Below, one piece after another: positions 1-7,271 of a stretch of DNA of 64,000 nucleotides. The position numbers and the translations under genes are program-made. Each line of letters opens with the position of its first letter. The first letter of the stretch is position 1. The DNA is from an uncultured Lachnospiraceae bacterium (GTDB taxonomy: Bacteria > Bacillota > Clostridia > Lachnospirales > Lachnospiraceae), in assembly GCA_934294885.1 (NCBI GenBank), contig CAKRAK010000011.1, positions 1 to 64,000 of the forward strand, written 5' to 3'. Under the pieces are notes generated by a model that was not told the DNA's origin, ran no database searches, and worked only from the letters and a program-made list of their open reading frames with translations.

Positions 1-159
1 GGTCTCGGCACTCTGATTGCATCCATGGCAAGCCTGATAAGTTTCAAATATATTGCAAAAGAAAACAGGAATCTGAAAGGGAAGTATTTGGGAATATTCA
101 CAGCCTCCAATATTATATTCATGATATTCATGTTAATATTGTATTTTTTTCTTCGATAA
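1..159 (+). CDS. C-terminal end of a membrane transporter (partial)
   Basis: The first 52 codons are open and end at TAA 157-159. The fragment begins with a GLGTLIASMASL stretch, then a short basic loop and a last hydrophobic helix ending in FFLR. This arrangement resembles the C-terminus of SLC13/CitM-type anion permeases, which often carry a Gly-rich GGLGTLIASMASLIS segment near the end. The assignment rests on recalled family similarity over a short stretch, so the substrate is unknown. The start lies outside the window. A small hairpin (GGGTGT/ACACCC, 191-206) follows the stop. Confidence 0.5.
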   Translation, partial: GLGTLIASMASLISFKYIAKENRNLKGKYLGIFTASNIIFMIFMLILYFFLR

Positions 160-263
160 AGGTTTTCCCGGAATTACAAAAGCTATAAACGGGTGTTTTG
201 ACACCCACAATCGTTAAGTGGCGCTAACACAAAAAGGCACCTAGACTCTTGTCAATATAAATG

Positions 264-293
264 TGCGAAATACACCACACGGTTTTAAATAAA
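264..293 (+). repeat. Possible decayed terminus of a family A element
   Basis: TGCGAAATACACCACACGG followed by TTTTAAATAAA matches the first 30 bases of family A copy 1 at 25 positions if a 2-bp gap is allowed. No core or right half follows. It could be chance or an old remnant. Confidence 0.3.
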
Positions 294-369
294 AAAAGAT
301 GCCTCCACTAGGAAAGACACCTCTCTTTATTCAACATAGATATTTACATCTATTTTAATAATTCCTGTT

Positions 370-516
370 CTATACTAAGGACATCTGGAAAATCAACTTC
401 GCTCCTTTTCTCTGCAATGCTAAAACTTTTCCTGCTTTATCCTTTAACTCCTTTTCCAATCTACCATCAACACGAACCGGTATATTGGCAACAGAGTCCA
501 GATACTCATTTTTCAT
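370..516 (-). CDS. Small hypothetical protein next to the antitoxin gene
   Basis: This 48-residue reading frame starts at MKNEYLDS, about 20 bp after the stop of the RelB-like antitoxin gene. An AGAGGA sequence lies some 14 bp upstream, which is long spacing for a ribosome site. The protein is basic (many Lys and Arg) and has no recognised domain. By position it is where a RelE/YafQ toxin would be expected, but it is about half the length of such toxins and shows no matching motif. It may be a remnant, a small independent protein, or not translated. Confidence 0.35.
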   Translation of the reverse strand: MKNEYLDSVANIPVRVDGRLEKELKDKAGKVLALQRKGAKLIFQMSLV

Positions 517-535
517 ATATTTTTTTCGTTTCCTC

Positions 536-805
536 TTAGGCCTCTGCACAAATCTCATCCAGCAGCAGTTCCGGTTCCTCAGCCGGTCTTAGTTTGTCAT
601 CAGCCGGTGCAGACACCTCAACACCATTTGGGATTTCCGGCTCCGGCAGTCTTGCTTCGAAGGGCAACCCATTTACCTGCTTGCTTCGTTTCATAAACAT
701 CCGAAATGCCGTTGGCAGATCCATTCCCAGCTCCTCATATATATCCGAAACCTCCTGTTTCAATGTTTTATCAGCTCTAAATTGTATCAAAACACGTTCT
801 TCCAT
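536..805 (-). CDS. RelB/DinJ-family antitoxin
   Basis: This 89-residue protein begins with the ribbon-helix-helix pattern typical of RelB/DinJ antitoxins: a basic beta strand (VLIQFRADKTLK), a helix (EVSDIYEELGMDLPTAFRMFMKRS) and an acidic C-terminal tail that normally wraps a toxin. The start has AAGGAG seven bases upstream. In the family, the antitoxin dimer binds DNA and represses its own operon while neutralising a RelE-type mRNA endonuclease. No recognisable toxin follows, so this looks like an orphan antitoxin. The Pro- and Glu-rich tail (residues 53-89) is probably unstructured and protease-sensitive. Confidence 0.8.
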   Translation of the reverse strand: MEERVLIQFRADKTLKQEVSDIYEELGMDLPTAFRMFMKRSKQVNGLPFEARLPEPEIPNGVEVSAPADDKLRPAEEPELLLDEICAEA

Positions 806-861
806 GATTATTCTCCTTGTTCCTCAAAATCATATATTATAATTATATCCCCTGCTTGTCT

Positions 862-2724
862 TTATTCTACCGTAACACTTTTTGCAAGATTCCGTGGTTT
901 GTCAACATCTAACCCTCTTGCGACGGATATATAATAGCCAAGCAGCTGTAACGGAACAACGGATAAGCTTCCGGCAAAATGTTCATCAATAGTTGGAATA
1001 TAAATCACAAAGCTTGCCGTATCTTCCATGGCATAATTTCCCGCCATGGTAAGTCCCATAAGATATGCACCTCTGGATTTGCACTCAACCATGTTAGAAA
1101 CGGTTTTCTCATAAAGCTCGCCCTGAGTTGCCACACCAATCACAAGAGTTCCATCTTCAATCAGACTGATTGTTCCATGTTTTAATTCACCTGCTGCGTA
1201 AGCCTCGGAATGAATGTAAGAAATCTCCTTCATTTTCAAAGAACCTTCTAAGCCAATAGCATAATCAATACCTCTTCCCACAAAGAACACATCATCTGCA
1301 TTTGCATATTTTGCCGCAAACCACTGGATTCGTTCTTTATCTGAAAGAATCTTCTCAATCTTTTCAGGAATGGATTCCAATTCCGAAAGGAAATGCTTAC
1401 CGGTTTTATCATCAATTTTTTTACGGACAAGAGCAAACTGAATTGCAAGAAGATACGCAACAATCAACTGGGTACTGTAGGCTTTTGTCGTGGCAACAGA
1501 TATCTCTGGTCCAGCCAGTGTATAACATACGTAATCGGCCTCTCTGGCGATAGAGGAACCAACCACATTTACAATTGCCAGGGTTTTCAATCCGTTGGCT
1601 TTTGCCGACCGCAATGCAGCCAGTGAATCCGCGGTCTCTCCGGACTGGGATACAACCACCACCAAACCGTTGGAATCCAATGGCATTTTCCGATATCGGA
1701 ATTCTGATGCCAGTTCCACCCGCACCGGAATATCAGCAATATCCTCAAACACATATTGCGCTGCCATTCCCACATGCCATGCCGAGCCACAAGCCACAAT
1801 ATAAACAGATGAAAATGCCTGAATCTGTTCATCCGTCAAGCCGACAGAAGAAAAATCAATGGTATAATCCGAAACATAAGCCCGGTAAGTATCTTTGATA
1901 ACCTTTGGCTGCTCATGGATTTCCTTTAGCATAAAATGCTCATATCCTCCTTTTTCTGCTGATTCCGCAGAAAACTTAATCTCAACCAAATCCTTTTGAA
2001 TTTCCTCTCCGTCCAGATTATAAAATACTGCATTTCCCGCTGTTAATTTGGCAGTTTCATGGTTGCCAATATAATATACATTTCTCGTATGATTTAAAAT
2101 CGCAGGTACATCTGATGCAACATAAGTTTCTCCCTCTGCAATGCCGATAATCATCGGACTGTCCTTTCGGGCAACATATATCTCATTCGGCAAATCCCGG
2201 AACATCACTTCCAATGCATAAGAACCTCTGACACGTACCATCGTCTTAGACAAAGCATCAATAGGATCCTGATTGTACTTATTGTAATAGTAATCCACTA
2301 ATTTAATTACAACCTCAGTGTCCGTTTCACTGTAAAATTCATAGCCTTTTTTTATAAGCTTTTCTTTTAATTCCTGGTAGTTTTCAATGATTCCATTATG
2401 TACCCCGACTACATTTGCATCTACTTCTCCGGAGCCGGAGCTGTTCCCTGATACATGGGGGTGTGCATTTGTCTTAGATGGTGCTCCATGGGTTGCCCAT
2501 CTGGTATGCCCGATACCACAACTACCGGACAATGCATTTCCATCATTAGTTTTATCCCGCAAATGCTTTAATTTTCCGGTTGCCTTTACAACCTTCGTTA
2601 ATGCATCTCCGTCTCTGACTGCTATTCCAGCAGAATCATATCCACGATATTCCAGCTTCGCAAGCCCTCCCAAAATAACCGGAGCAGCTTCCTGTTTACC
2701 CACAAATCCAACTATTCCACACAT
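862..2724 (-). CDS. glmS: Glutamine--fructose-6-phosphate aminotransferase (isomerizing)
   Basis: GlmS converts fructose-6-phosphate and glutamine to glucosamine-6-phosphate, the first step toward UDP-GlcNAc for peptidoglycan and exopolysaccharide. The 620-residue protein starts MCGIVGF, so Cys2 becomes the N-terminal nucleophile of the Ntn glutaminase domain. HTRWATHG and NGIIENY follow. Two SIS domains occupy about residues 290-610, with SQSGETADS and the C-terminal KSVTVE ending typical of the family. An upstream in-frame ATG was rejected because GGAG lies just ahead of the MCGIVGF start. No glmS ribozyme consensus is visible in the 250-bp leader; a 21-bp interrupted palindrome lies 23 bp upstream instead. 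The gene is divergent from the HTH-UDP-sugar dehydrogenase gene. Confidence 0.97.
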   Translation of the reverse strand: MCGIVGFVGKQEAAPVILGGLAKLEYRGYDSAGIAVRDGDALTKVVKATGKLKHLRDKTNDGNALSGSCGIGHTRWATHGAPSKTNAHPHVSGNSSGSGEVDANVVGVHNGIIENYQELKEKLIKKGYEFYSETDTEVVIKLVDYYYNKYNQDPIDALSKTMVRVRGSYALEVMFRDLPNEIYVARKDSPMIIGIAEGETYVASDVPAILNHTRNVYYIGNHETAKLTAGNAVFYNLDGEEIQKDLVEIKFSAESAEKGGYEHFMLKEIHEQPKVIKDTYRAYVSDYTIDFSSVGLTDEQIQAFSSVYIVACGSAWHVGMAAQYVFEDIADIPVRVELASEFRYRKMPLDSNGLVVVVSQSGETADSLAALRSAKANGLKTLAIVNVVGSSIAREADYVCYTLAGPEISVATTKAYSTQLIVAYLLAIQFALVRKKIDDKTGKHFLSELESIPEKIEKILSDKERIQWFAAKYANADDVFFVGRGIDYAIGLEGSLKMKEISYIHSEAYAAGELKHGTISLIEDGTLVIGVATQGELYEKTVSNMVECKSRGAYLMGLTMAGNYAMEDTASFVIYIPTIDEHFAGSLSVVPLQLLGYYISVARGLDVDKPRNLAKSVTVE

Positions 2725-2746
2725 AACATTCTCCTTTTCCATAATT

Positions 2747-2767
2747 AATGTCAAGTATGTTGACATT
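2747..2767. promoter_or_regulatory. Interrupted palindrome in the glmS leader
   Basis: Perfect 8-bp arms, AATGTCAA and TTGACATT, are separated by 5 bp. The site ends 23 bp before the glmS start codon, between the probable promoter region and the ribosome site. It could be a repressor operator or a small RNA hairpin. It differs from the two TGTTA...TAACA palindromes further upstream. Confidence 0.45.
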
Positions 2768-2845
2768 TTACAACATTTTTCATCAAAATACCAGTCTATC
2801 TTCGTAGAAATTGCTACGGATGAATGATATAAACCCAGGAGTTTT

Positions 2846-2862
2846 TGTTACTTAAAATAACA
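2846..2862. promoter_or_regulatory. Candidate operator, glmS-distal copy
   Basis: TGTTACTTAAAATAACA is a 17-bp inverted repeat with one mismatch. It matches the perfect palindrome at 2978-2994 in 15 of 17 positions and lies in the glmS leader region, 122 bp before the ATG. The paired sites flank the divergent promoter region, which suggests looping or coordinate control by the XRE domain encoded next door. That link is inference. Confidence 0.5.
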
Positions 2863-2977
2863 TATAAACGTCCCATTTCTCTATTTTTTTATATAAATAT
2901 TAATTTAGCTATTGTATTTTTCCTTTGTAAGTGCTAACATTACGGTATATTTAGAACTAAGGTATTTTCGTTATTGT

Positions 2978-2994
2978 TGTTATTTCAAATAACA
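2978..2994. promoter_or_regulatory. Candidate operator, perfect palindrome ahead of the HTH-dehydrogenase gene
   Basis: TGTTATTTCAAATAACA has perfect 8-bp arms around a single central base. It ends 24 bp before the ATG at 3019, where a repressor would block initiation. XRE dimers typically bind short palindromes of this size, so autoregulation by the N-terminal domain of the downstream gene product is the simplest reading. Confidence 0.55.
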
Positions 2995-3018
2995 TTTTAT
3001 TCAAAAAGGAGTAATTCA

Positions 3019-4500
3019 ATGAAAAAATTATCAACCGCACTTTTAGCAGACATTGTAAAAAACAAACGAAAGGTATTAGATTTATCCCAGCAGCAGCTTG
3101 CTGACAAGACCGGAATCAATCGTGCCCAGCTCTCAAGATTGGAGCAAGAAGATTATTATCCTTCTATTCCACAGTTAGAGGCTTTAGGAGACGTTTTAGG
3201 ATTCGAGGTTGAAGATGTATTCATCAATAAAGAAAACAAAAAACTTCCTTCCCCATCTCCACTTAATATTGCTGTAGCCGGAACCGGTTATGTCGGTCTT
3301 TCCATCGCAACGTTATTGGCTCAGCATAATCATGTAACGGCTGTTGATATTATTCCTGAGAAGGTAGAGCTAATTAATAACAGAAAATCCCCTATTCAGG
3401 ATGATTATATCGAGATGTATTTAGCAGAGAAGGATTTAGACTTAGTCGCAACCTTAGATGGTGAAGCCGCTTATAAAAATGCAGACTATGTTGTAATCGC
3501 AGCCCCAACAAATTATGACAGCAAAAAGAATTATTTTGATACATCCGCAGTAGAAGCTGTTATCGAGCTTGTATTAAAGGTTAATCCGGATGCTATTATG
3601 GTTATCAAGTCCACCATTCCTGTGGGATATACCGAAGCTGTCCGTAAAAAATATAACACCAAAAATATTATTTTCAGTCCGGAATTCTTAAGAGAATCCA
3701 AGGCTTTGTATGATAATCTGTATCCAAGCAGAATCATCGTATCTACGGACAAAGATGATGAGAACCTGGTAAAGGCTTCCCATACCTTTGCTGCATTATT
3801 ACAGGAAGGGGCTTTAAAAGAAGACATTCCTACATTATTTATGGGCTTCACAGAGGCAGAAGCTGTAAAGCTGTTTGCAAACACTTACCTTGCACTTCGT
3901 GTTTCTTATTTCAATGAATTAGATACTTATGCTGAAATGAAAGGGCTCAATACACAGGATATTATCAACGGTGCATGCCTAGATCCTCGTATCGGAACAC
4001 ATTATAACAATCCAAGCTTCGGTTACGGTGGATATTGTTTACCTAAGGATACGAAACAGTTATTAGCAAATTATAATGACGTCCCTCAAAATATGATGAG
4101 TGCAATTGTTGCAAGTAACCGAACCAGAAAAGATTTCATTGCTGACAGAGTTCTTCAAATGGCAGGTTATTACGGATACGATGAAGAAAACACCTACGAC
4201 TCTTCCAAAGAAAAAGAAGTGACTATCGGTGTCTACCGGCTTACAATGAAAAGTAATTCGGATAACTTCCGCCAATCTTCTATTCAGGGTGTTATGAAAC
4301 GAATCAAAGCAAAGGGCGCAAAGGTAATTATCTTCGAACCAACCTTGAAAGATGGCGATACCTTCTTCGGCAGCGAAATCGTTAATGACCTGGAAGCATT
4401 TAAAAATTCATCTGATGCAATCATCGCAAACAGATATGATTCCTGCCTGGATGATGTGAGCGATAAAGTCTATACAAGAGACCTGTTCAGAAGAGATTAA
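3019..4500 (+). CDS. XRE DNA-binding domain fused to UDP-glucose/GDP-mannose dehydrogenase
   Basis: This 493-residue protein has two parts. Residues 9-70 form an XRE/Cro-type helix-turn-helix (LSQQQLADKTGINRAQLSRLE, then a PSIPQLEALGDVLG helix). From residue 83 there is a complete nucleotide-sugar dehydrogenase: a Rossmann GTGYVG motif (88-93), the central KSTIPVGYT segment, and catalytic Cys340 in GYGGYCLPKDTKQL, followed by the UDP-binding C-domain. The enzyme family oxidises UDP-hexoses to uronic acids with two NAD+, feeding capsule and exopolysaccharide synthesis. The start is set by AAAAAGGAG seven bases upstream. The fusion suggests an enzyme that senses its own substrate or NAD state and regulates transcription, with palindromes at 2846 and 2978 as likely targets. 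Catalytic assignment is firm; regulation is inference. Confidence 0.93.
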   Translation: MKKLSTALLADIVKNKRKVLDLSQQQLADKTGINRAQLSRLEQEDYYPSIPQLEALGDVLGFEVEDVFINKENKKLPSPSPLNIAVAGTGYVGLSIATLLAQHNHVTAVDIIPEKVELINNRKSPIQDDYIEMYLAEKDLDLVATLDGEAAYKNADYVVIAAPTNYDSKKNYFDTSAVEAVIELVLKVNPDAIMVIKSTIPVGYTEAVRKKYNTKNIIFSPEFLRESKALYDNLYPSRIIVSTDKDDENLVKASHTFAALLQEGALKEDIPTLFMGFTEAEAVKLFANTYLALRVSYFNELDTYAEMKGLNTQDIINGACLDPRIGTHYNNPSFGYGGYCLPKDTKQLLANYNDVPQNMMSAIVASNRTRKDFIADRVLQMAGYYGYDEENTYDSSKEKEVTIGVYRLTMKSNSDNFRQSSIQGVMKRIKAKGAKVIIFEPTLKDGDTFFGSEIVNDLEAFKNSSDAIIANRYDSCLDDVSDKVYTRDLFRRD

Positions 4501-4551
4501 TCCATGAGCTTAGCTTCATGACTATGTTCATATTATAACAATTCATTTATA

Positions 4552-4592
4552 TGAGATGCCCTCTGTCAAACAGATAGAGGGCATTTATCTCA
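4552..4592. terminator. Bidirectional intrinsic terminator
   Basis: A strong stem (ATGCCCTCT/AGAGGGCAT with outer GAGA/TCTC pairs) follows the dehydrogenase gene. It sits between two convergent genes, with T-rich sequence on both sides, so it can end transcripts from both strands. Confidence 0.8.
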
Positions 4593-4877
4593 TTCCTGTT
4601 CCTTCGTATTCTCCTGCTGTCTCTTCATTTCGTCATAATATGCCTTATAGCGATACGCGGTTCTCCTGCTAATCTCGCTCACTTCCACGATCTCCATAAT
4701 TGACATACCACTTTCGTACTTAACCACAAAATCATTGTAAGAAGCCATCCACGCCTCGTTATGCTTCTTCCGACCACCATAATTACGGTTCCTGTAATGC
4801 TCCAATTCTGACAACAGTTGCTTATTCTCTTCTTCCAGTTCTTTAATCCGAACTAATGCCTCCTCTAATGTATTCAT
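4590..4877 (-). CDS. Coiled-coil and helix-turn-helix small protein
   Basis: About 95 residues: an N-terminal coiled coil (residues 1-33, Glu/Leu heptads), a basic RNRNYGGRKKHNE linker, and a resolvase-like helix-turn-helix (SGMSIMEIVEVSEISRRTAYRYKAYY). Such modules occur as the DNA-binding part of serine recombinases or small regulators; no catalytic domain is present. GGAGG lies 8 bp before the ATG at 4877 and 5 bp before an adjacent ATG at 4880, so the start is uncertain by one codon. Function unknown. The next gene upstream on the strand is a decayed Rpn-like nuclease. Confidence 0.6.
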   Translation of the reverse strand: MNTLEEALVRIKELEEENKQLLSELEHYRNRNYGGRKKHNEAWMASYNDFVVKYESGMSIMEIVEVSEISRRTAYRYKAYYDEMKRQQENTKEQE

Positions 4878-4933
4878 CATACTCTCCTCCAATTCTATCT
4901 GTCGATGTTATGTTGTTTCTGTTACCATTATAA

Positions 4934-5257
4934 CTATAAATCAATCCCAAGAGCCGCAACAATATCCTGCACTTCCTCTACAGACATGCCAAGCTTTTGT
5001 GCGATTACTTCAATGGACATTCCCATATCAAGATATGCTTCGATTTTTCCCTCAAGTTTGCCTTCACGCTTTCCTTCCATCCTGCCCTTCTGCAGTCCAC
5101 GGTTCTCATAAATATCAAACACTTCACACATATTCTTCGCACCTCCCTGCTTTTCATTCTGCTTAACCGTAAAACGGTTATCCTTGGTCAACACTGTCAT
5201 CAGTTTTAAAATCTCATCTATATGAATACATCTCCTGTGCCATTTTATTTTCTGACA
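4934..5257 (-). pseudogene. C-terminal remnant of an Rpn/PD-(D/E)XK-type transposase-like nuclease
   Basis: The reading frame carries only the tail typical of Rpn-family (recombination-promoting nuclease) proteins: DEILKLMTVLTKDNRF, then MCEVFDIYENRGLQKGRMEGKREGK with Lys/Glu/Gly repeats, and a small C-terminal helical domain (IAQKLGMSVEEVQDIVA). The frame is blocked by TAG at 5258 and the catalytic N-terminal domain is absent upstream. The 88-residue piece beginning at 5200 could be translated but would lack nuclease residues. It is best read as a truncated family member. Confidence 0.6.
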
Positions 5258-5354
5258 CTATTATATCTTATTCGCAGTGTCGTGTCAATATCCATTATGA
5301 CACTCCCAATAAAATTAAAAACCAACCATATAAATGATTGGTCTTACGTCAGGT

Positions 5355-6011
5355 TTACACCGTACTTCCGGTATCTCCATCCCATTTCTTGTTCAGCCTT
5401 GCAATCTTGACCGGTAATTCGTAAATATAATAAAGAATGGTTTCAATAAAATCGATCAGCGCATATACGTCCGATTTGGATAACTCCTCATTCTCGTCTC
5501 CATGGGCTCCGGAGTTACCAAGCTTTCTAATCAGGAAACTACATTTATCTAAAGTCTCCGGCAAAATATTTTTACTTGCCATTTCCTTCAGCATTGCTTC
5601 CAAATTCTTCTTCTTGCTACCACGTTCCTTACAGACTTTTTCCAGTACCGCTCTGATTGCAATCAATGACACATTTAAATCCACATTAACAGTCTTCACA
5701 GCTGCATTGTATGATTTCAAGATACCATCCGGAACGTGAATAAAAGAATATTTACTTCCCGGATACACTACCGTTTCTTCTGAAAGGTAACCACCTTCCG
5801 TATCAAACATCGAATCATTAGAGTAGGATTTATGTAAGGATACACCCTTACATACCGGACATTCTAACATCGTCCATTCCGTATATTCCTGAAAGATCGG
5901 CTCTCCGTCATCATAATCGGTAAAGCTTTGGTGATGCCTGCCTACAATCTTCAGCAGACCCTTGTTTCCGCAATGTTTACATTCTTTTAATAAATAATTC
6001 TTTTCGTTCAT
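5355..6011 (-). CDS. Zinc-ribbon DUF4145-like protein
   Basis: 218 residues. A treble-clef/zinc-ribbon segment is visible at the N-terminus (CKHCGNKG near residue 12 and CPVCKG near 50). The C-terminal half (SLIAIRAVLEKVCKERG ... LIRKLGNSGAHGDENE) matches the helical DUF4145 pattern, found alone or attached to restriction and defence proteins. The chosen start has GGAAGAG upstream; an earlier ATG lacks one. No catalytic motif is seen. The gene is alone on the strand after the exopolysaccharide locus, with a 138-bp gap. A role in nucleic-acid-associated defence is only a possibility. Confidence 0.65.
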   Translation of the reverse strand: MNEKNYLLKECKHCGNKGLLKIVGRHHQSFTDYDDGEPIFQEYTEWTMLECPVCKGVSLHKSYSNDSMFDTEGGYLSEETVVYPGSKYSFIHVPDGILKSYNAAVKTVNVDLNVSLIAIRAVLEKVCKERGSKKKNLEAMLKEMASKNILPETLDKCSFLIRKLGNSGAHGDENEELSKSDVYALIDFIETILYYIYELPVKIARLNKKWDGDTGSTV

Positions 6012-6149
6012 AGCATACTCTTCCAACACCATTAAAATCATTATTTACAGTAAATTCAATCTTTATTAATCAACCGAATGACTCTTCGTTTTCCCTAATT
6101 TGGATATTTCTCCTCCCCCAGCATACTCCTTTATATCATCCTTTTCGCC

Positions 6150-7271
6150 CTATTTTTTATTATAATGAATAATATCCAAATATTTTCGGATCAACTGTTT
6201 TAAACAAGGAACCGGATAACAAATCATCGCAGCTTTGGCAAACGTTATTTTTTTATTTAATAAAAAAAACAAACCACGGTTTATTGATTTTTTCACTGGT
6301 TTTTTCAATTGATGATTGTACTGTATTGCTCGTTCCAAATCCACATCAAATAATGTAAGTTGAGCATCCTCTAATATTCTTTGTCCCTTTTTCGTTTGGC
6401 ACAAAATCAGCGATATTCCTTCCTTTTGTTTGTCTTTATCAAGCAATGTTCCCCAAGAGTCTCCTACAGTGATGTCTGAAACTCTTTCGATTTTTGCAAA
6501 ATCACAATTATAACAATTATCCGTATATGTTTTTCCATATAGAAATAATACCGAATATCTATCTCGTTCTTGCTTATACAATATTTTTTTATTATTTAAA
6601 ATTAGATTAAAATCATTGTTATTTCTAAAACTGACGGAAATAGCCTTATTTAATGAAATATTCTGTTCGTCTAAATATTTTCGTAATAATTCTACCGATG
6701 GAGTTCCATGACATATTAAATCTATAGTATACAATTTACGTTCTAAATCAGTTCCCACATATTTTTTTAATCCGGCGATCTGGCATGGCAATCCTACAAA
6801 TAAAACATTTATATTTTGTACAAGTGATTCCTTAACCTGTTTATATATCTTCTCTGTATTACTCTTAACATACTTCGACCCAGCAAATTCCTCCATTTGA
6901 TTAATGGATTCCAGTTCACAATAACAAAATTCCCCCTCGATAAATTTACATAAATATACAATTCCGCCTTTATTTTTAAAAGATTTTACAATTGCAGTGA
7001 CGGCTCCGCCTGACGCAGCAATGGAACGATCTTCTGTATTGTTGGTCCAGCCTTGTTTCCACATAATTGGTTTGTTTAACTCTGGCAAGCTATTTTTCTG
7101 ACATACCTTTGTACACGCTCCACACTCTATACAAGACTTTTCATCAATACAAGCATTATAATTTTTTAACGAATCACTTATTCTTATTGCATTAACCGGA
7201 CATCGTACAACACATGCATTGCATGCTGTACAAGCATTTTTTTTACATACAGTTTTCATTTTTTTTACCAT
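6150..7271 (-). CDS. FrhB-like iron-sulfur protein of the exopolysaccharide locus (second copy)
   Basis: 373 residues. Two 4Fe-4S ferredoxin motifs open the protein (CTACNACVVRCP and CIECGACTKVC, residues 14-57). The rest resembles the coenzyme F420 hydrogenase/dehydrogenase beta-subunit domain: GLPCQIAGLKKY, a CYNCDFAKIERVSDITVGDSWG block, and a conserved DLICHG. Such proteins occur in capsule loci beside pyruvyl transferases and probably act as flavin-dependent oxidoreductases on a sugar or acyl group; the reaction is not established. The gene overlaps the flippase gene by 29 bp, with AGGA seven bases before the ATG. It is the last gene of the operon. A paralogue lies at 11972-13162. Confidence 0.8.
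   Translation of the reverse strand: MVKKMKTVCKKNACTACNACVVRCPVNAIRISDSLKNYNACIDEKSCIECGACTKVCQKNSLPELNKPIMWKQGWTNNTEDRSIAASGGAVTAIVKSFKNKGGIVYLCKFIEGEFCYCELESINQMEEFAGSKYVKSNTEKIYKQVKESLVQNINVLFVGLPCQIAGLKKYVGTDLERKLYTIDLICHGTPSVELLRKYLDEQNISLNKAISVSFRNNNDFNLILNNKKILYKQERDRYSVLFLYGKTYTDNCYNCDFAKIERVSDITVGDSWGTLLDKDKQKEGISLILCQTKKGQRILEDAQLTLFDVDLERAIQYNHQLKKPVKKSINRGLFFLLNKKITFAKAAMICYPVPCLKQLIRKYLDIIHYNKK

Noticed and set aside
370..516. RelE/YafQ-type toxin paired with the RelB-like antitoxin
   Set aside because: The 48-residue frame is too short and lacks the family's basic catalytic pattern; it is reported only as a small hypothetical protein.
1587..1898. Reading frames overlapping glmS on both strands
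   Set aside because: These lie inside the conserved glmS coding sequence, have no ribosome sites and match no family; the same applies to many frames opposite jetC, ileS and pyk.
2725..2973. glmS self-cleaving ribozyme in the glmS leader
   Set aside because: The conserved core (AGCGCC..., GGUUAUCGAGGA-type blocks) is not visible on the minus strand; only palindromes and AT-rich sequence were found.
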